64,000 bases of DNA from an uncultured Acetatifactor sp. (GCA_910588225.1 CAJUQT010000001.1:73734-137733); one strand, 5' to 3'; positions 53,079-61,197 are shown, numbered from the stretch's first letter. The notes: generated by a model not told the origin, from the letters alone. Numbers and translations: made by a program.

Positions 53079-54398
53079 TTAGCCTAACAGAGACAGCACG
53101 CCCTGATTGCTCTGGTTGGACTGTGCCAGCATTGCCTGACCAGCCTGTGCCAGAATCTGATTGTTGGAATAGGTAACCATCTGGGTTGCCATATCTGTAT
53201 CGCGGATCTGGCTCTCTGCCGCGGTGGTATTCTCCACAACGTTATCCAGGTTGGCGATGGTGTGCTCCAGTCTGTTCTGGATGGCACCGAGGGTTGCTCT
53301 CTGATCAGATACCTTCTGCAGCGCATCTGCGATTACGTCGATAGCTGCAGTTGCCTTCTTGTTATTGTCACCGCTCAGATCCAGACCGTTCACGCCCAGT
53401 CCTCTCGCACTCATCTGTGCAATGTTCATGGCGATCTTGTTATCATCGGAAGAGTCGGCTCCTACATGCAGGCTCAGGTCAATGGCATCATTTACATCGG
53501 CAAAGGCTTCGAATTTCAGCTTCACAGTGGAACCTTCTGTATAGGAGGTAACTGTCTTGATGTCCTCGCCATACTCATGCTTAATGGCTGCCATCATGGC
53601 ATCCATGCTGGAGAAGGCCTTCAAATCGCCGCCGGTAACGTTAGCAGCTTCGTTAAGCTTCTCAACTGCAGCATTTACACTCAGCTTGCTGGCTGTACTT
53701 GCAGCATTTGTCTTTGTTGTATTAGAAACAAAGAGATATGTTGTCTGGCCGATCTTAATTGCTTTACCGGAAATACTTGTAGTTGTACTAACCTGTGATG
53801 CAATCTGGGAAGTTCCGCCACCGGGAACAGTAGTACCGTTTAATGCCAGATTTGACACAGAAGTCATTGCTTTGCTTGCTGTACCAGTCTTGCCATCAAA
53901 GTTAATATCTGAAGTAACTCCTGCCGAGTTCATAGCAGCCGTAGCCAGCTTATAGGTGAGCTTTCCGGCGGTTCCGCCGTTGCTTCCCTTCAGCAGATAG
54001 GTCTCATTGAACTTTGTGGTATTGGATACACGGTCAATTTCGGTTACCAGCTGATCAACTTCGCTCTGGATTGCAGCGCGGTCGCTCTCGGACATGGTTC
54101 CGTTTGCCGCCTTTACTGCCAGCTCATTCATTCTCTGAAGCATATCATGTACTTCGGTCAATGCACCTTCTGCAGTCTGCACTGCGCTGATACCATCCTG
54201 AGCATTGGCAGATGCCTGGGTCAGACCTCTGATCTGCTTTCTCATCTTCTCGGAAATCGCCAGACCTGCCGCATCATCTGCTGCACGGTTGATCTTGTAT
54301 CCGGATGACAGCTTCTCAGTTGCCTTCGCCTGTGCTCCTGTGGTGATTCCTAACATTCTGTTAGAGTTCATTGCTGTTAAATTGTGTTGTACTACCAT
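53079..54398 (-). CDS. Flagellin (copy 3 of 3 identical)
   Basis: The 439-residue protein is identical to copies 1 and 2. Its upstream region is longer: compared with copy 2, about 110 extra bases lie between the CsrA-like hairpin and the structured leader. The extra sequence includes GCAGCAT..ATGCTGC and GTCAAT..ATTGAC inverted pairs. The sigma-28 promoter is therefore ~280 bp from the start codon. The extra leader may tune expression relative to the other copies. Confidence 0.98.
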   Translation of the reverse strand: MVVQHNLTAMNSNRMLGITTGAQAKATEKLSSGYKINRAADDAAGLAISEKMRKQIRGLTQASANAQDGISAVQTAEGALTEVHDMLQRMNELAVKAANGTMSESDRAAIQSEVDQLVTEIDRVSNTTKFNETYLLKGSNGGTAGKLTYKLATAAMNSAGVTSDINFDGKTGTASKAMTSVSNLALNGTTVPGGGTSQIASQVSTTTSISGKAIKIGQTTYLFVSNTTKTNAASTASKLSVNAAVEKLNEAANVTGGDLKAFSSMDAMMAAIKHEYGEDIKTVTSYTEGSTVKLKFEAFADVNDAIDLSLHVGADSSDDNKIAMNIAQMSARGLGVNGLDLSGDNNKKATAAIDVIADALQKVSDQRATLGAIQNRLEHTIANLDNVVENTTAAESQIRDTDMATQMVTYSNNQILAQAGQAMLAQSNQSNQGVLSLLG

Positions 54399-54403
54399 GA
54401 TAA

Positions 54404-54441
54404 TTCCTCCTTGAAATAATGGATTGCCGCTTCCCTGCGGC
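54404..54441 (-). promoter_or_regulatory. Candidate CsrA sites in flagellin 3 leader
   Basis: Perfect hairpin GCCGC-AGGGAA-GCGGC (54426-54441) followed by the Shine-Dalgarno AAGGAGGAA (54404-54412). Confidence 0.55.
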
Positions 54442-54562
54442 GGTTTGTGTGTGCAGCATGTTACTTTTCATGCCTGAAACACATACAGGCATTTAATGTA
54501 TGCTGCGAGAGTCAATCCCCCCTGCCTGCGGAGATGTATTGACTTTGGCCTGCCTCTGTCCG

Positions 54563-54640
54563 GTTCGCACGCCCGTCCTTCAGCCCGGCCATAATGAGAC
54601 TTTCATACAATCGTGCGCATTGCTCTGAAGTCTCTGCAGT
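54563..54640 (-). ncRNA. Structured flagellin leader RNA, copy 3
   Basis: P1 pairs GAGACTT with AAGTCTC (54596-54634), bases different from copy 1, around the same inner CAAT/ATTG stem and loop CGCACG (54612-54617). CGTGCG at 54566-54571 can pair with the loop. P0 is weak or absent here. Confidence 0.55.
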
Positions 54641-54674
54641 GAGCTGGAAATTACCCGACTCATATCCAATCTTT

Positions 54675-54701
54675 ATATCGGCTGAAGTTTTGGTTATATT
54701 A
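54675..54701 (-). promoter_or_regulatory. Sigma-28 promoter of flagellin 3
   Basis: TAAT (54698-54701), a 15-nt spacer and GCCGATAT (54675-54682) on the minus strand. The -10 is the best match of the set. Confidence 0.82.
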
Positions 54702-54741
54702 ATACTTTTAAAAAATTTTTTCTGTTCTATCCACCTGATTA

Positions 54742-54873
54742 TTATAGCAGAGACAGAACTCCCTTATTACTCTGATTCGACTGGGCCAGCATTGCCTGTC
54801 CTGCCTGTGCCAAAATTTGGTAATTGGCCATTCGGTTGGCATTCATCGCGGTAAGGTTATGTTTTACTACCCT
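54742..54873 (-). pseudogene. Flagellin end-to-end remnant (mini-flagellin)
   Basis: 44 codons join the flagellin N-terminus (VVKHNLTAMNANRM) directly to the C-terminus (NYQILAQAGQAMLAQSNQSN and on to LSLL). About 390 internal residues are deleted without loss of frame. The expected ATG is AGG (54871-54873), although the GGGAGG ribosome binding site is still present. No sigma-28 motif was found upstream. The in-frame upstream ATG (54936) gives an unrelated 20-residue leader and is not convincing. Confidence 0.8.
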
Positions 54874-55013
54874 GGTTTTATTCCTCCCGGGATCTCTGTC
54901 ATTTAAGACCGTGCCTCCTGCACCTGACGAAACCACATGATTTCTTTTTACGTTTGATTATGCTTTCTGCTTCTAAAACGAAACATCATTGAAAATCCGG
55001 CTTATTTATATCA

Positions 55014-55053
55014 GAAAATGCCGCACCCACGATTGTAAAACGTAAATGCGGCA
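55014..55053 (-). terminator. Terminator of flagellin 4
   Basis: TGCCGCA (55047-55053) pairs with TGCGGCA (55019-55025), with an inner ACG/CGT pairing and a following TTTT on the minus strand. Confidence 0.7.
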
Positions 55054-55148
55054 GTCTCTTCCTTTTTGAGGTATATAATATCTCAAACAAATATTTGAAC
55101 CGTTATTGATATTCGCTTACTGGCTTACAGCTGCACCTTCAGCTCGCC

Positions 55149-56465
55149 TTACTGAAGCAATGACAATACACCGGAAGTTGCCTGGTTAGACTGTGCCAGC
55201 ATTGCCTGACCTGCCTGCGCCAAAATCTGATTGTTGGAGTACTCCACCATCTGCGTCGCCATGTCAGTATCACGAATGGATGCTTCGGCTGCTGTGGTAT
55301 TTTCTACTACATTATCCAGGTTTGCAATGGTATGCTCAAGTCTGTTCTGAATAGCCCCCAGCGCCGAACGCTGTGCGGAAACTCTCTGAAGCGCTTCGGC
55401 AACCGTATCAATGGCAGCTGTAGCAGCATCTCCCGTGTCACCGCTTACATCCAGACCGTTCAATGACAGACCTCTTGAACTGAGCATGGACAAATTCATA
55501 TAAATTTTATTGTCAAGTGAAGAATCTGTGCCTACATGCAGACTCAAGTCAATCGGATCGTTCACATCCGCAAAAGTTTCAATCCTAAGTCTTAATGAAT
55601 TATCATCAGCCACATAAGTGGTAATAGCCCTGATATCTTCACCATACTGTGACTTCAGCGCATTCATCAGCTCATTCATGCTGCCAAACGCCTTTATATT
55701 TGGATTACTTGTGTCATTGATATCTTTTACTACAGAGCTGACACTCATCTTTGTGGCAGAAGCAGGAGTCGGATTTGCCACCAGCTTTGTATTCTCTACC
55801 AGAACATAAGTAGTATTGCCGATGGGTCCTACAGTCTTGGAAGAGTATTCTGTGGTCTTCTGCGCCTCACTGCTCATTCCTGTATTACCCGGACTCGGGA
55901 ATCCAGTATAATTGCTGGCTACAGCTACCCCAATCGTACCAGTCGCTTTATTAATCTCGGCAATCCCATTCGCTGTCGCAAAGTCATCCTTTAACGCTGC
56001 TTCTGCCAGATTATAACTCAGCTTACCCATGGTGCCGCCATTGCTGCCTCTGAGCAAATAAGTCTCATTGAATTTCGTTGTGGTGGAAACTCTGTCAATT
56101 TCCATTACCAGCTGATCTACTTCATTCTGAACAGCAGCTCTGTCAGATACAGATAAGGTTCCGTTCGCCGCCTTTACGGTCAGTTCTGTCAGTCTCTGAA
56201 TCATGTCATGCACTTCGTTCAGAGCACCGTCAGCTGTCTGCACCGCACTGATGCCATCCTGAGCATTCAGGGAAGCCTGCGTCAGACCTCTGATCTGCTT
56301 TCTCATCTTCTCACTGATGGCAAGCCCTGCCGCATCGTCTGCCGCGCGATTAATCTTATAACCAGAAGACAGCTTCTCAGTAGCTTTCGCCTGAGAGGAT
56401 GTCGTTATCCCCAGCATTCTGTTTGAATTCATTGCCGTAAGATTATGCTTTACTATCATTCCCAT
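55149..56465 (-). CDS. Flagellin (divergent fourth gene)
   Basis: The protein is 438 residues. The D0/D1 ends are close to the other flagellins (VKHNLTAMNSNRMLGITTSS, NQILAQAGQAMLAQSNQATS). The centre (~165-240) is different: TGTIGVAVASNYTGFPSPGN and QKTTEYSSKTVGPIGN. ATG 56465 lies nine bases after AGGAGG; ATG 56459 would be too far. Its leader has a GGA-loop hairpin but not the long structured leader of copies 1-3, so its control may differ. It may be a minor or alternately placed filament subunit. Confidence 0.97.
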   Translation of the reverse strand: MGMIVKHNLTAMNSNRMLGITTSSQAKATEKLSSGYKINRAADDAAGLAISEKMRKQIRGLTQASLNAQDGISAVQTADGALNEVHDMIQRLTELTVKAANGTLSVSDRAAVQNEVDQLVMEIDRVSTTTKFNETYLLRGSNGGTMGKLSYNLAEAALKDDFATANGIAEINKATGTIGVAVASNYTGFPSPGNTGMSSEAQKTTEYSSKTVGPIGNTTYVLVENTKLVANPTPASATKMSVSSVVKDINDTSNPNIKAFGSMNELMNALKSQYGEDIRAITTYVADDNSLRLRIETFADVNDPIDLSLHVGTDSSLDNKIYMNLSMLSSRGLSLNGLDVSGDTGDAATAAIDTVAEALQRVSAQRSALGAIQNRLEHTIANLDNVVENTTAAEASIRDTDMATQMVEYSNNQILAQAGQAMLAQSNQATSGVLSLLQ

Positions 56466-56473
56466 TTCTCTAT

Positions 56474-56503
56474 TCCTCCTTGAATATATGCCGTCCAGAC
56501 GGC
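56474..56503 (-). promoter_or_regulatory. Candidate CsrA hairpin in flagellin 4 leader
   Basis: Minus-strand GCCG-TCTGGA-CGGC (56490-56503) presents GGA in the apical loop just before AAGGAGG. The hairpin sequence differs from the other flagellin leaders, but the layout is the same. Confidence 0.5.
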
Positions 56504-56547
56504 TTCCGCATCTTGCTTTTTAAATTCAGTCAAATCACTTAGTACTT

Positions 56548-56575
56548 ATATCGGATACTCTTCCAAAATAGTTTA
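56548..56575 (-). promoter_or_regulatory. Sigma-28 promoter of flagellin 4
   Basis: TAAA (56572-56575) and TCCGATAT (56548-56555) on the minus strand, 16 nt apart. The -35 overlaps the stop of the small upstream gene. Confidence 0.8.
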
Positions 56576-56845
56576 GACCATACTCAAAATTTTATTTTGT
56601 TTTTGTTCCAGCCGGGTCAACCTGTCTTTATGCCGCCCCACCTGCTGTTCCAGTTGGTCCATACGCCTGATCAACAGACCTACTGCATCACTCTCCAGCT
56701 TACAGGCATTTACCTCATGATGAAGCACTTCCACTTCCGTTTCCGTTTCCGTTTCCAGCCTTTCCAAATACCCATCCATTTTTTCTTCCACTCGCCCGAT
56801 TTCTTCCAGAATGGCATTGAACATTTTTCTCATTTCTTCATTCAT
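56573..56845 (-). CDS. Small coiled-coil protein
   Basis: The 90-residue protein is almost entirely predicted coiled coil: MRKMFNAILEEIGRVEEKMD, an ETETETEVEV run, then LIRRMDQLEQQVGRHKDRLT and LEQKQNKIL heptads. GGAGG lies six bases before the ATG. The family is unknown. Placed between the fliS/chaperone genes and flagellin 4, it could be an export accessory protein, but nothing in the sequence proves that. Confidence 0.7.
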   Translation of the reverse strand: MNEEMRKMFNAILEEIGRVEEKMDGYLERLETETETEVEVLHHEVNACKLESDAVGLLIRRMDQLEQQVGRHKDRLTRLEQKQNKILSMV

Positions 56846-56924
56846 ACGATACCTCCATTGCCCTTCCCCACTTCAGAATACCATACTTTTTTTCTGAAAT
56901 CCACTGAAATCTGCTGAGCAATAG

Positions 56925-56966
56925 AAAAACGCCGCATTAACAATTTTACAATCATTAATACGGCGT
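56925..56966 (-). terminator. Terminator of the flaG-fliD-fliS-chaperone operon
   Basis: ACGCCGTATTAA pairs with TTAATGCGGCGT across a 14-nt loop, followed by TTTTT on the minus strand, 26 bp behind the chaperone stop. Confidence 0.85.
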
Positions 56967-56991
56967 CTGAATACTGCTTATTTTTCCTGTA

Positions 56992-57468
56992 CTATTTCTT
57001 ATCGTCCATAAACTGCGGCATTATTACAGAAGATTTGTTCATGGTCTTATAGTAATTGATAGCAGCTTTGGAAGTTTTCCGATTCATGTGCAGCTTTTTC
57101 CTTTCCTTCACGAAAAAGTCTTCCACCTGCTTTTTATTCCGGGCTTCCTGAGCCTGTATGGCCACGCTGGTATCAGTCACTTCTGTGACAAGTCCCTGCA
57201 GCGTCTTGATTTGCTTCGCGTACTGTTCACGGTTGCCCTTCAGCTCTTCCGCCACATTGGCATAAAGCTTCTCAAAGCCATTATCCAACGCAGTCAGCTG
57301 CTCAATCAGCCTGCCTTTTTCTTCCACATATTCGTCAAACCGTTCCAAATCTACATTATCAGCCTGGAAAATCTCCTGCTGACGCAGATTATATTTCTGG
57401 ATTTCGTCCATCACCTGCAGCTTCCGCCGAAGGCTTTCCTCCAAAAGAGTCAGATAATTTCCCGTCAT
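56992..57468 (-). CDS. FlgN/FliT-type flagellar export chaperone
   Basis: The 158-residue all-helical protein (YLTLLEESLRRKLQVMDEIQ, EEKGRLIEQLTALDNGFEKL) has a basic C-terminal tail ending SVIMPQFMDDKK. Length and position directly after fliS fit FlgN/FliT chaperones, which guard hook-associated proteins before export. The start overlaps the fliS stop as ATGA. Assignment between FlgN and FliT cannot be settled by eye. Confidence 0.78.
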   Translation of the reverse strand: MTGNYLTLLEESLRRKLQVMDEIQKYNLRQQEIFQADNVDLERFDEYVEEKGRLIEQLTALDNGFEKLYANVAEELKGNREQYAKQIKTLQGLVTEVTDTSVAIQAQEARNKKQVEDFFVKERKKLHMNRKTSKAAINYYKTMNKSSVIMPQFMDDKK

Positions 57469-57848
57469 GTACCCTGCTCCTTACTTATCCTCATGACTTC
57501 CTTCCAGGTATCCCGCATGGTACGCATATGTCCGTTTACCTCTTCCAGAATTTCCTTTTCCTTCTTAATGTTCGCCTCGATCAGTCTCTGGCTCAGATAA
57601 GAGTAGACTCTCTCAAAGTCTTCTGCCACGGGATACTTCATATCCAGCGTCTGCCGAAGATAATCAATAATATGCTCCGTCTTCTGAATATTGAGATGGG
57701 CCTTTTCCACATCCTTTTTTTCTATTGCAACTATGGCGATATTGCAGAATTTGATAGCGCCTTCGTACAGCATCAACGTGAGCTCTGCAGGAGACGCCGT
57801 CATAATTTTACTATTGTTATATTGCCCATATGCTCTGGGGAATGCCAT
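57465..57848 (-). CDS. fliS: Flagellin export chaperone FliS
   Basis: The 127-residue protein matches FliS: YGQYNNSKIMTASPAELTLM, LYEGAIKFCNIA, HLNIQKTEHIIDYLRQTLD and YLSQRLIEANIKKEKEIL. FliS binds the C-terminal D0 helix of flagellin in the cytosol, and in Bacillus helps FliW/flagellin homeostasis. It is coupled to the downstream chaperone gene and lies 59 bp behind fliD. Confidence 0.96.
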   Translation of the reverse strand: MAFPRAYGQYNNSKIMTASPAELTLMLYEGAIKFCNIAIVAIEKKDVEKAHLNIQKTEHIIDYLRQTLDMKYPVAEDFERVYSYLSQRLIEANIKKEKEILEEVNGHMRTMRDTWKEVMRISKEQGT

Positions 57849-57907
57849 AATACACCCTGCCTTTCCTCAGCCTCTGACCAAGCCGGGCGTCTGCACTGCA
57901 ATATCCA

Positions 57908-59764
57908 TCAACCGCCCAGCAATGACGTCACTGCGCTGGCATTGCTCTGCATTTTTGCCAGTGCCGTTTCCATGGCTGCAAATTTAGCATACCACTTATC
58001 TTCGTAATCTGCAAGTTTCTTTTCCAATTCTTTGATTTTTACCGTATAGTCGTCATACTCTTCCTGCATCTTCTTGTCGTCATATACGCTATACATAGAA
58101 CTGTATTCATCGCCTTCCATGACCTTGCCCACTTCGTCAAAAACTTTGTTAGCCAGTCCTGTGAAGAACTTCACGACCGTATCAGGGTCGTTGGCAATCA
58201 TGGTTTTCAGCTTATCCGCATTTCCAGACGTTTCCGCATCATCACTGTCACCGTCGATATGATATGCATTCTTCTCATTTTCCGGAGCAGTAAAATAATT
58301 CAGCGTGCCGATGCCGAAACTTGACAGGTACATTTTCTTGCCGTCTACCTCCACGGGCTCCATCATAAGCGTCTTCAGAGTGCTTGAAATCGTCCCCAGG
58401 CTGCTGTCCTTCCGAAGAATGGATTCCTTGATTTTGTTCTCCCATTCTTCAATGGCACTGTCAGACATGGCCTCCTTCTCCTCGTCTGTCAGAGGCTCAT
58501 AGCCCTTGGCAGAATCGGCATTGTACAGCTTATCCATCTGATTGATCATAGTATTGTATTCCTTAAAGAAATTCTTGATCATATCATAGATGCCGTCGGT
58601 GTCGTCCTGGGTGGTAATGGTGACTTCCTCTCCCGGTGCCGTCGTGGAATTAACGGTCAATGTCAGGCCGTTGATGTTGAAACTGTTAGAAGTAGAGGTG
58701 TACGTTGCTCCGTTCAGTTCTATCTCGGCGTCCGCAGCAGCTGTCTTCTTTGTCTCTGCAAAACGCTGCATATCCTTCACCAGTTCACCGGCACTGCTCT
58801 CCCACTTCTCCAGATCTGCCTTTAAATCATCAGGAATAGTTGTGTTTTGCTGAAGCCCACTTACAATTTTAACAATATTATCATCTGTCAGTGCCTTTAC
58901 CTGCTCATCTGTAAGACTATCTGCAGAAACTGAAATCTCATTACCCGAAGCATCCTTCATGGGTATCTTTATGCTTTGTAAAGCTGCTTGCAAGTCAGCA
59001 TTTGAACTGGCAAGAGATTTTAATGAACTGTATAAAGCTGTTTTCTTCGAAGCAATACTGTTCTCCGCTCCAGCACCATAGCTCAGCCCCAGCTTTTCTA
59101 AAGCAGCCCGTCCGGCGGCATCACCGGAACTGATCTCAAATTCATTTGCCGCGCCACTGCCTTTGGAAGTCACAAAAATCCTTCCATTTGTCTCATCAAA
59201 ATTGGCGTTCAGGCCCGCACTTTTTAATGCGCTCACAAAGCTTCCCACCGTAGTGCTGCCGTCTACCTTGATCGGCGTAAGTCCGTCAGCCGACTGGACA
59301 TTTATCGTGCCTGTGCTGCCGCTCAGATCAAATCCCAGCTCACTGAGCTTCGTATCTGCTGTAACCTTATCACTTATAATTTCCCCGTTCTCATCTCGCT
59401 TCTCCGCTCCGGGGATCAGCTCCATCTTGCCGCCGGTCAGATATCCGGACCTGGCCAGCTGATTCACCTTCAGGCTCTGCACGCCGTTCATAGCGCTCTC
59501 ACCGGTGATGACCGATACAATGCTGCTGTTGGATACCTTGGTTGTCTTCTTAACAAAGGATCCCTCATAGCGCATATTACTCAATGTTTTCAAATAGAAG
59601 TTCTTAATCTGCGTATTCAAAGGCTTCCACGCATCCTGCTTATACTTCAGTGTTTTCTGGGCCTTTACTGCTTTTGTTACTTTTGTCTTCTTGGCTTCGA
59701 CCAGCTGGGATATGATACTTTCCGTATCCATGCCGGACATCAAGCCGCTTAATCTCATGGGCAT
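57908..59764 (-). CDS. fliD: Flagellar cap protein FliD
   Basis: The protein is 618 residues. The N-terminus RLSGLMSGMDTESIISQLVE is the FliD signature. A helical segment leads to the FliD_N domain (VSVITGESAMNGVQSLKVNQ). The central region is enlarged and contains helical, charged stretches (LADLQAALQSIKIPM-like). The C-terminal domain has SFNINGLTLTVNSTT and KNFFKEYNTMINQMDKLYN, and a terminal coiled coil (YTVKIKELEKKLADYEDKWY). It caps the filament and assists flagellin folding at the tip. It is co-transcribed with flaG and fliS. Confidence 0.95.
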   Translation of the reverse strand: MPMRLSGLMSGMDTESIISQLVEAKKTKVTKAVKAQKTLKYKQDAWKPLNTQIKNFYLKTLSNMRYEGSFVKKTTKVSNSSIVSVITGESAMNGVQSLKVNQLARSGYLTGGKMELIPGAEKRDENGEIISDKVTADTKLSELGFDLSGSTGTINVQSADGLTPIKVDGSTTVGSFVSALKSAGLNANFDETNGRIFVTSKGSGAANEFEISSGDAAGRAALEKLGLSYGAGAENSIASKKTALYSSLKSLASSNADLQAALQSIKIPMKDASGNEISVSADSLTDEQVKALTDDNIVKIVSGLQQNTTIPDDLKADLEKWESSAGELVKDMQRFAETKKTAAADAEIELNGATYTSTSNSFNINGLTLTVNSTTAPGEEVTITTQDDTDGIYDMIKNFFKEYNTMINQMDKLYNADSAKGYEPLTDEEKEAMSDSAIEEWENKIKESILRKDSSLGTISSTLKTLMMEPVEVDGKKMYLSSFGIGTLNYFTAPENEKNAYHIDGDSDDAETSGNADKLKTMIANDPDTVVKFFTGLANKVFDEVGKVMEGDEYSSMYSVYDDKKMQEEYDDYTVKIKELEKKLADYEDKWYAKFAAMETALAKMQSNASAVTSLLGG

Positions 59765-59879
59765 AATTCATCCATCCTTTCTGCGCTTTTATACATGGCG
59801 GCGCCTGCAAAACAGGCATACAGGTGTTCTTGCCTGTGCCCCCTTACGCGCCCGGAGAAACTTTCTGCTCTGACAGTCG

Positions 59880-60311
59880 TTATCTTCTCTCATCAATCAG
59901 AATCCCTGCCATCTCCCAGACTCTGGCAATCATATCCAGCGTCTTCTCCGGCGGCAGCTCCTTGATTACTTCCTTGGTGTTCTTATCCACAATCTTAATT
60001 GTGACACGGTTTGTGTCCTCGTGAATCCCGAATACCGCCTCGGAATTGGCCATCCTCTTATTCAGCGTCTCAACCGCTTTGCGAACCTTTTCATGGTACG
60101 CCTGCTGGTCCTTACTCTGATCGCCATTGTCAGCCTGACCTTTTTCCTGAGAGTTCTCCACCACACTCGTTGTCTTGTCTACATACTCCACAGCCTGGGT
60201 GCTGTCCGTACTGTTCTCCGGCTTCTCCGCCTGCGCGGGAGCCTGTGGCTTCTGCACTACATTTCCCTGTGCCTGAAAAGTCATTACACTTGAAATCGGT
60301 TCAATTGCCAC
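59880..60311 (-). CDS. flaG: FlaG-family protein
   Basis: The protein is 143 residues. The C-terminal ~75 form the FlaG domain: VRKAVETLNKRMANSEAVFG, then RVTIKIVDKNTKEVIKELPP and a final MIARVWEMAGILIDER. The N-terminal half is a Gln/Pro/Ala/Glu-rich linker. FlaG affects filament length and precedes fliD in many genera. The start is GTG 60311: AAGGAGGTG lies six bases upstream of it and would be inside the gene if 60344 were used. A sigma-28 promoter stands at 60365-60391. Confidence 0.9.
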   Translation of the reverse strand: MAIEPISSVMTFQAQGNVVQKPQAPAQAEKPENSTDSTQAVEYVDKTTSVVENSQEKGQADNGDQSKDQQAYHEKVRKAVETLNKRMANSEAVFGIHEDTNRVTIKIVDKNTKEVIKELPPEKTLDMIARVWEMAGILIDERR

Positions 60312-60364
60312 TGTTTCCACCTCCTTGTATCTTTTACTGCGCAATTCCTTTGCGTCTACTTTTT

Positions 60365-60391
60365 TTATCGGAAGCTTTCCCGAAAAAATTA
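60365..60391 (-). promoter_or_regulatory. Sigma-28 promoter of flaG-fliD-fliS
   Basis: TAAT (60388-60391), a 15-nt spacer and TCCGATAA (60365-60372) on the minus strand, 54 bp before the flaG GTG and behind csrA. Confidence 0.8.
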
Positions 60392-60436
60392 ACAGGAACG
60401 CCCGAAAATCTGGTTACATTACGACCCCCATTTGTG

Positions 60437-60655
60437 TCATCTCAGCAGATTCCTCAGTGCTTCCATTCCGTCTGCATTCACGGCTTCCTTATTGGCCTCC
60501 TGAATCTGGAGATAGACTTCCTTGCGGTATATGGGCACATCCTTCGGCGCAGTGATCCCGATTTTCACCTGATCCCCCTTTACTTCCAGTATGGTAACTT
60601 CCACATTGTTGCTGATGACAATTGCCTCGTTCTTTTTTCTTGACAGTGCCAGCAT
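60437..60655 (-). CDS. csrA: Carbon storage regulator CsrA
   Basis: The 72-residue protein matches CsrA: MLALSRKKNEAIVISNNVEV, VKIGITAPKDVPIYRKEVYL, with the RNA-binding L4/R44-type positions kept. It is a homodimeric mRNA-binding repressor that in flagellated Firmicutes blocks flagellin translation by binding GGA hairpins. The start ATG lies one base after the fliW stop (TAGGATG), and the long upstream extension is rejected. Targets are probably the four flagellin leaders in this window. Confidence 0.97.
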   Translation of the reverse strand: MLALSRKKNEAIVISNNVEVTILEVKGDQVKIGITAPKDVPIYRKEVYLQIQEANKEAVNADGMEALRNLLR

Positions 60656-60656
60656 C

Positions 60657-61115
60657 CTACACACCTGCCTTTCCTGCCTGCAAAATATCATAAACAGGGA
60701 ACTTAACAGGATAATTCCCATTATCCACTATAATCTGACAGGCTTTGTGTTCCTCTATGTTGATGACAAAAGGCCCCTGCAGGTTTACGCTCATCTGTGT
60801 CAGGTCTCCGGGAATGGACACCGTCACCAGTACCAGCAGATTATCCGGTGTAATCTTTCCCGCACCGGCCAGAAGTTCATCATCCACTTCCGGGTCATAA
60901 TCCGGCTTTACCACCAGCGGATTCATCACCGGCATCGCAAATCCGGGCTCATCCAGCGACTGCAGGAACCGGATTCCGGCTTCGTTTCCTCTCTCCTCGT
61001 CATGAAGCAGCGCAAAACGCTTCAGCTCCGGAAAGCCGATGATACCGTCCTGAAAAATCAGTATTTTGTCTTCCGAAATCTCAATTTCTCCGAAAAGCTT
61101 TGTATTAACTTTCAT
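60657..61115 (-). CDS. fliW: Flagellar assembly factor FliW
   Basis: The 152-residue protein has the FliW pattern: VNTKLFGEIEISEDKILIFQ, GIIGFPELKRFALL, EAGIRFLQSLDEPGFAMPVM and LVTVSIPGDLTQMSVNLQGP. FliW binds either flagellin or CsrA, releasing CsrA's block on flagellin synthesis when flagellin is scarce. It overlaps csrA's ribosome binding region. ATG 61115 has AGAGGAG close upstream; the extension to 61166 is not needed. Confidence 0.97.
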   Translation of the reverse strand: MKVNTKLFGEIEISEDKILIFQDGIIGFPELKRFALLHDEERGNEAGIRFLQSLDEPGFAMPVMNPLVVKPDYDPEVDDELLAGAGKITPDNLLVLVTVSIPGDLTQMSVNLQGPFVINIEEHKACQIIVDNGNYPVKFPVYDILQAGKAGV

Positions 61116-61197
61116 AGCGCTCCTCTCAGCTTTCTTCCCTGTAAAATATTCGTAACAGTTCAGCACTCTGTCTGAACTGTTACTCGTTACATCCGGG

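Larger units (their letters stand above)
54399..54741. other. Long leader and promoter of flagellin 3
   Basis: It contains the listed CsrA-like hairpin, a ~110-base insertion with two inverted repeats (~54450-54560), the structured leader RNA and the sigma-28 promoter. No coding gene is supported. Confidence 0.7.
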
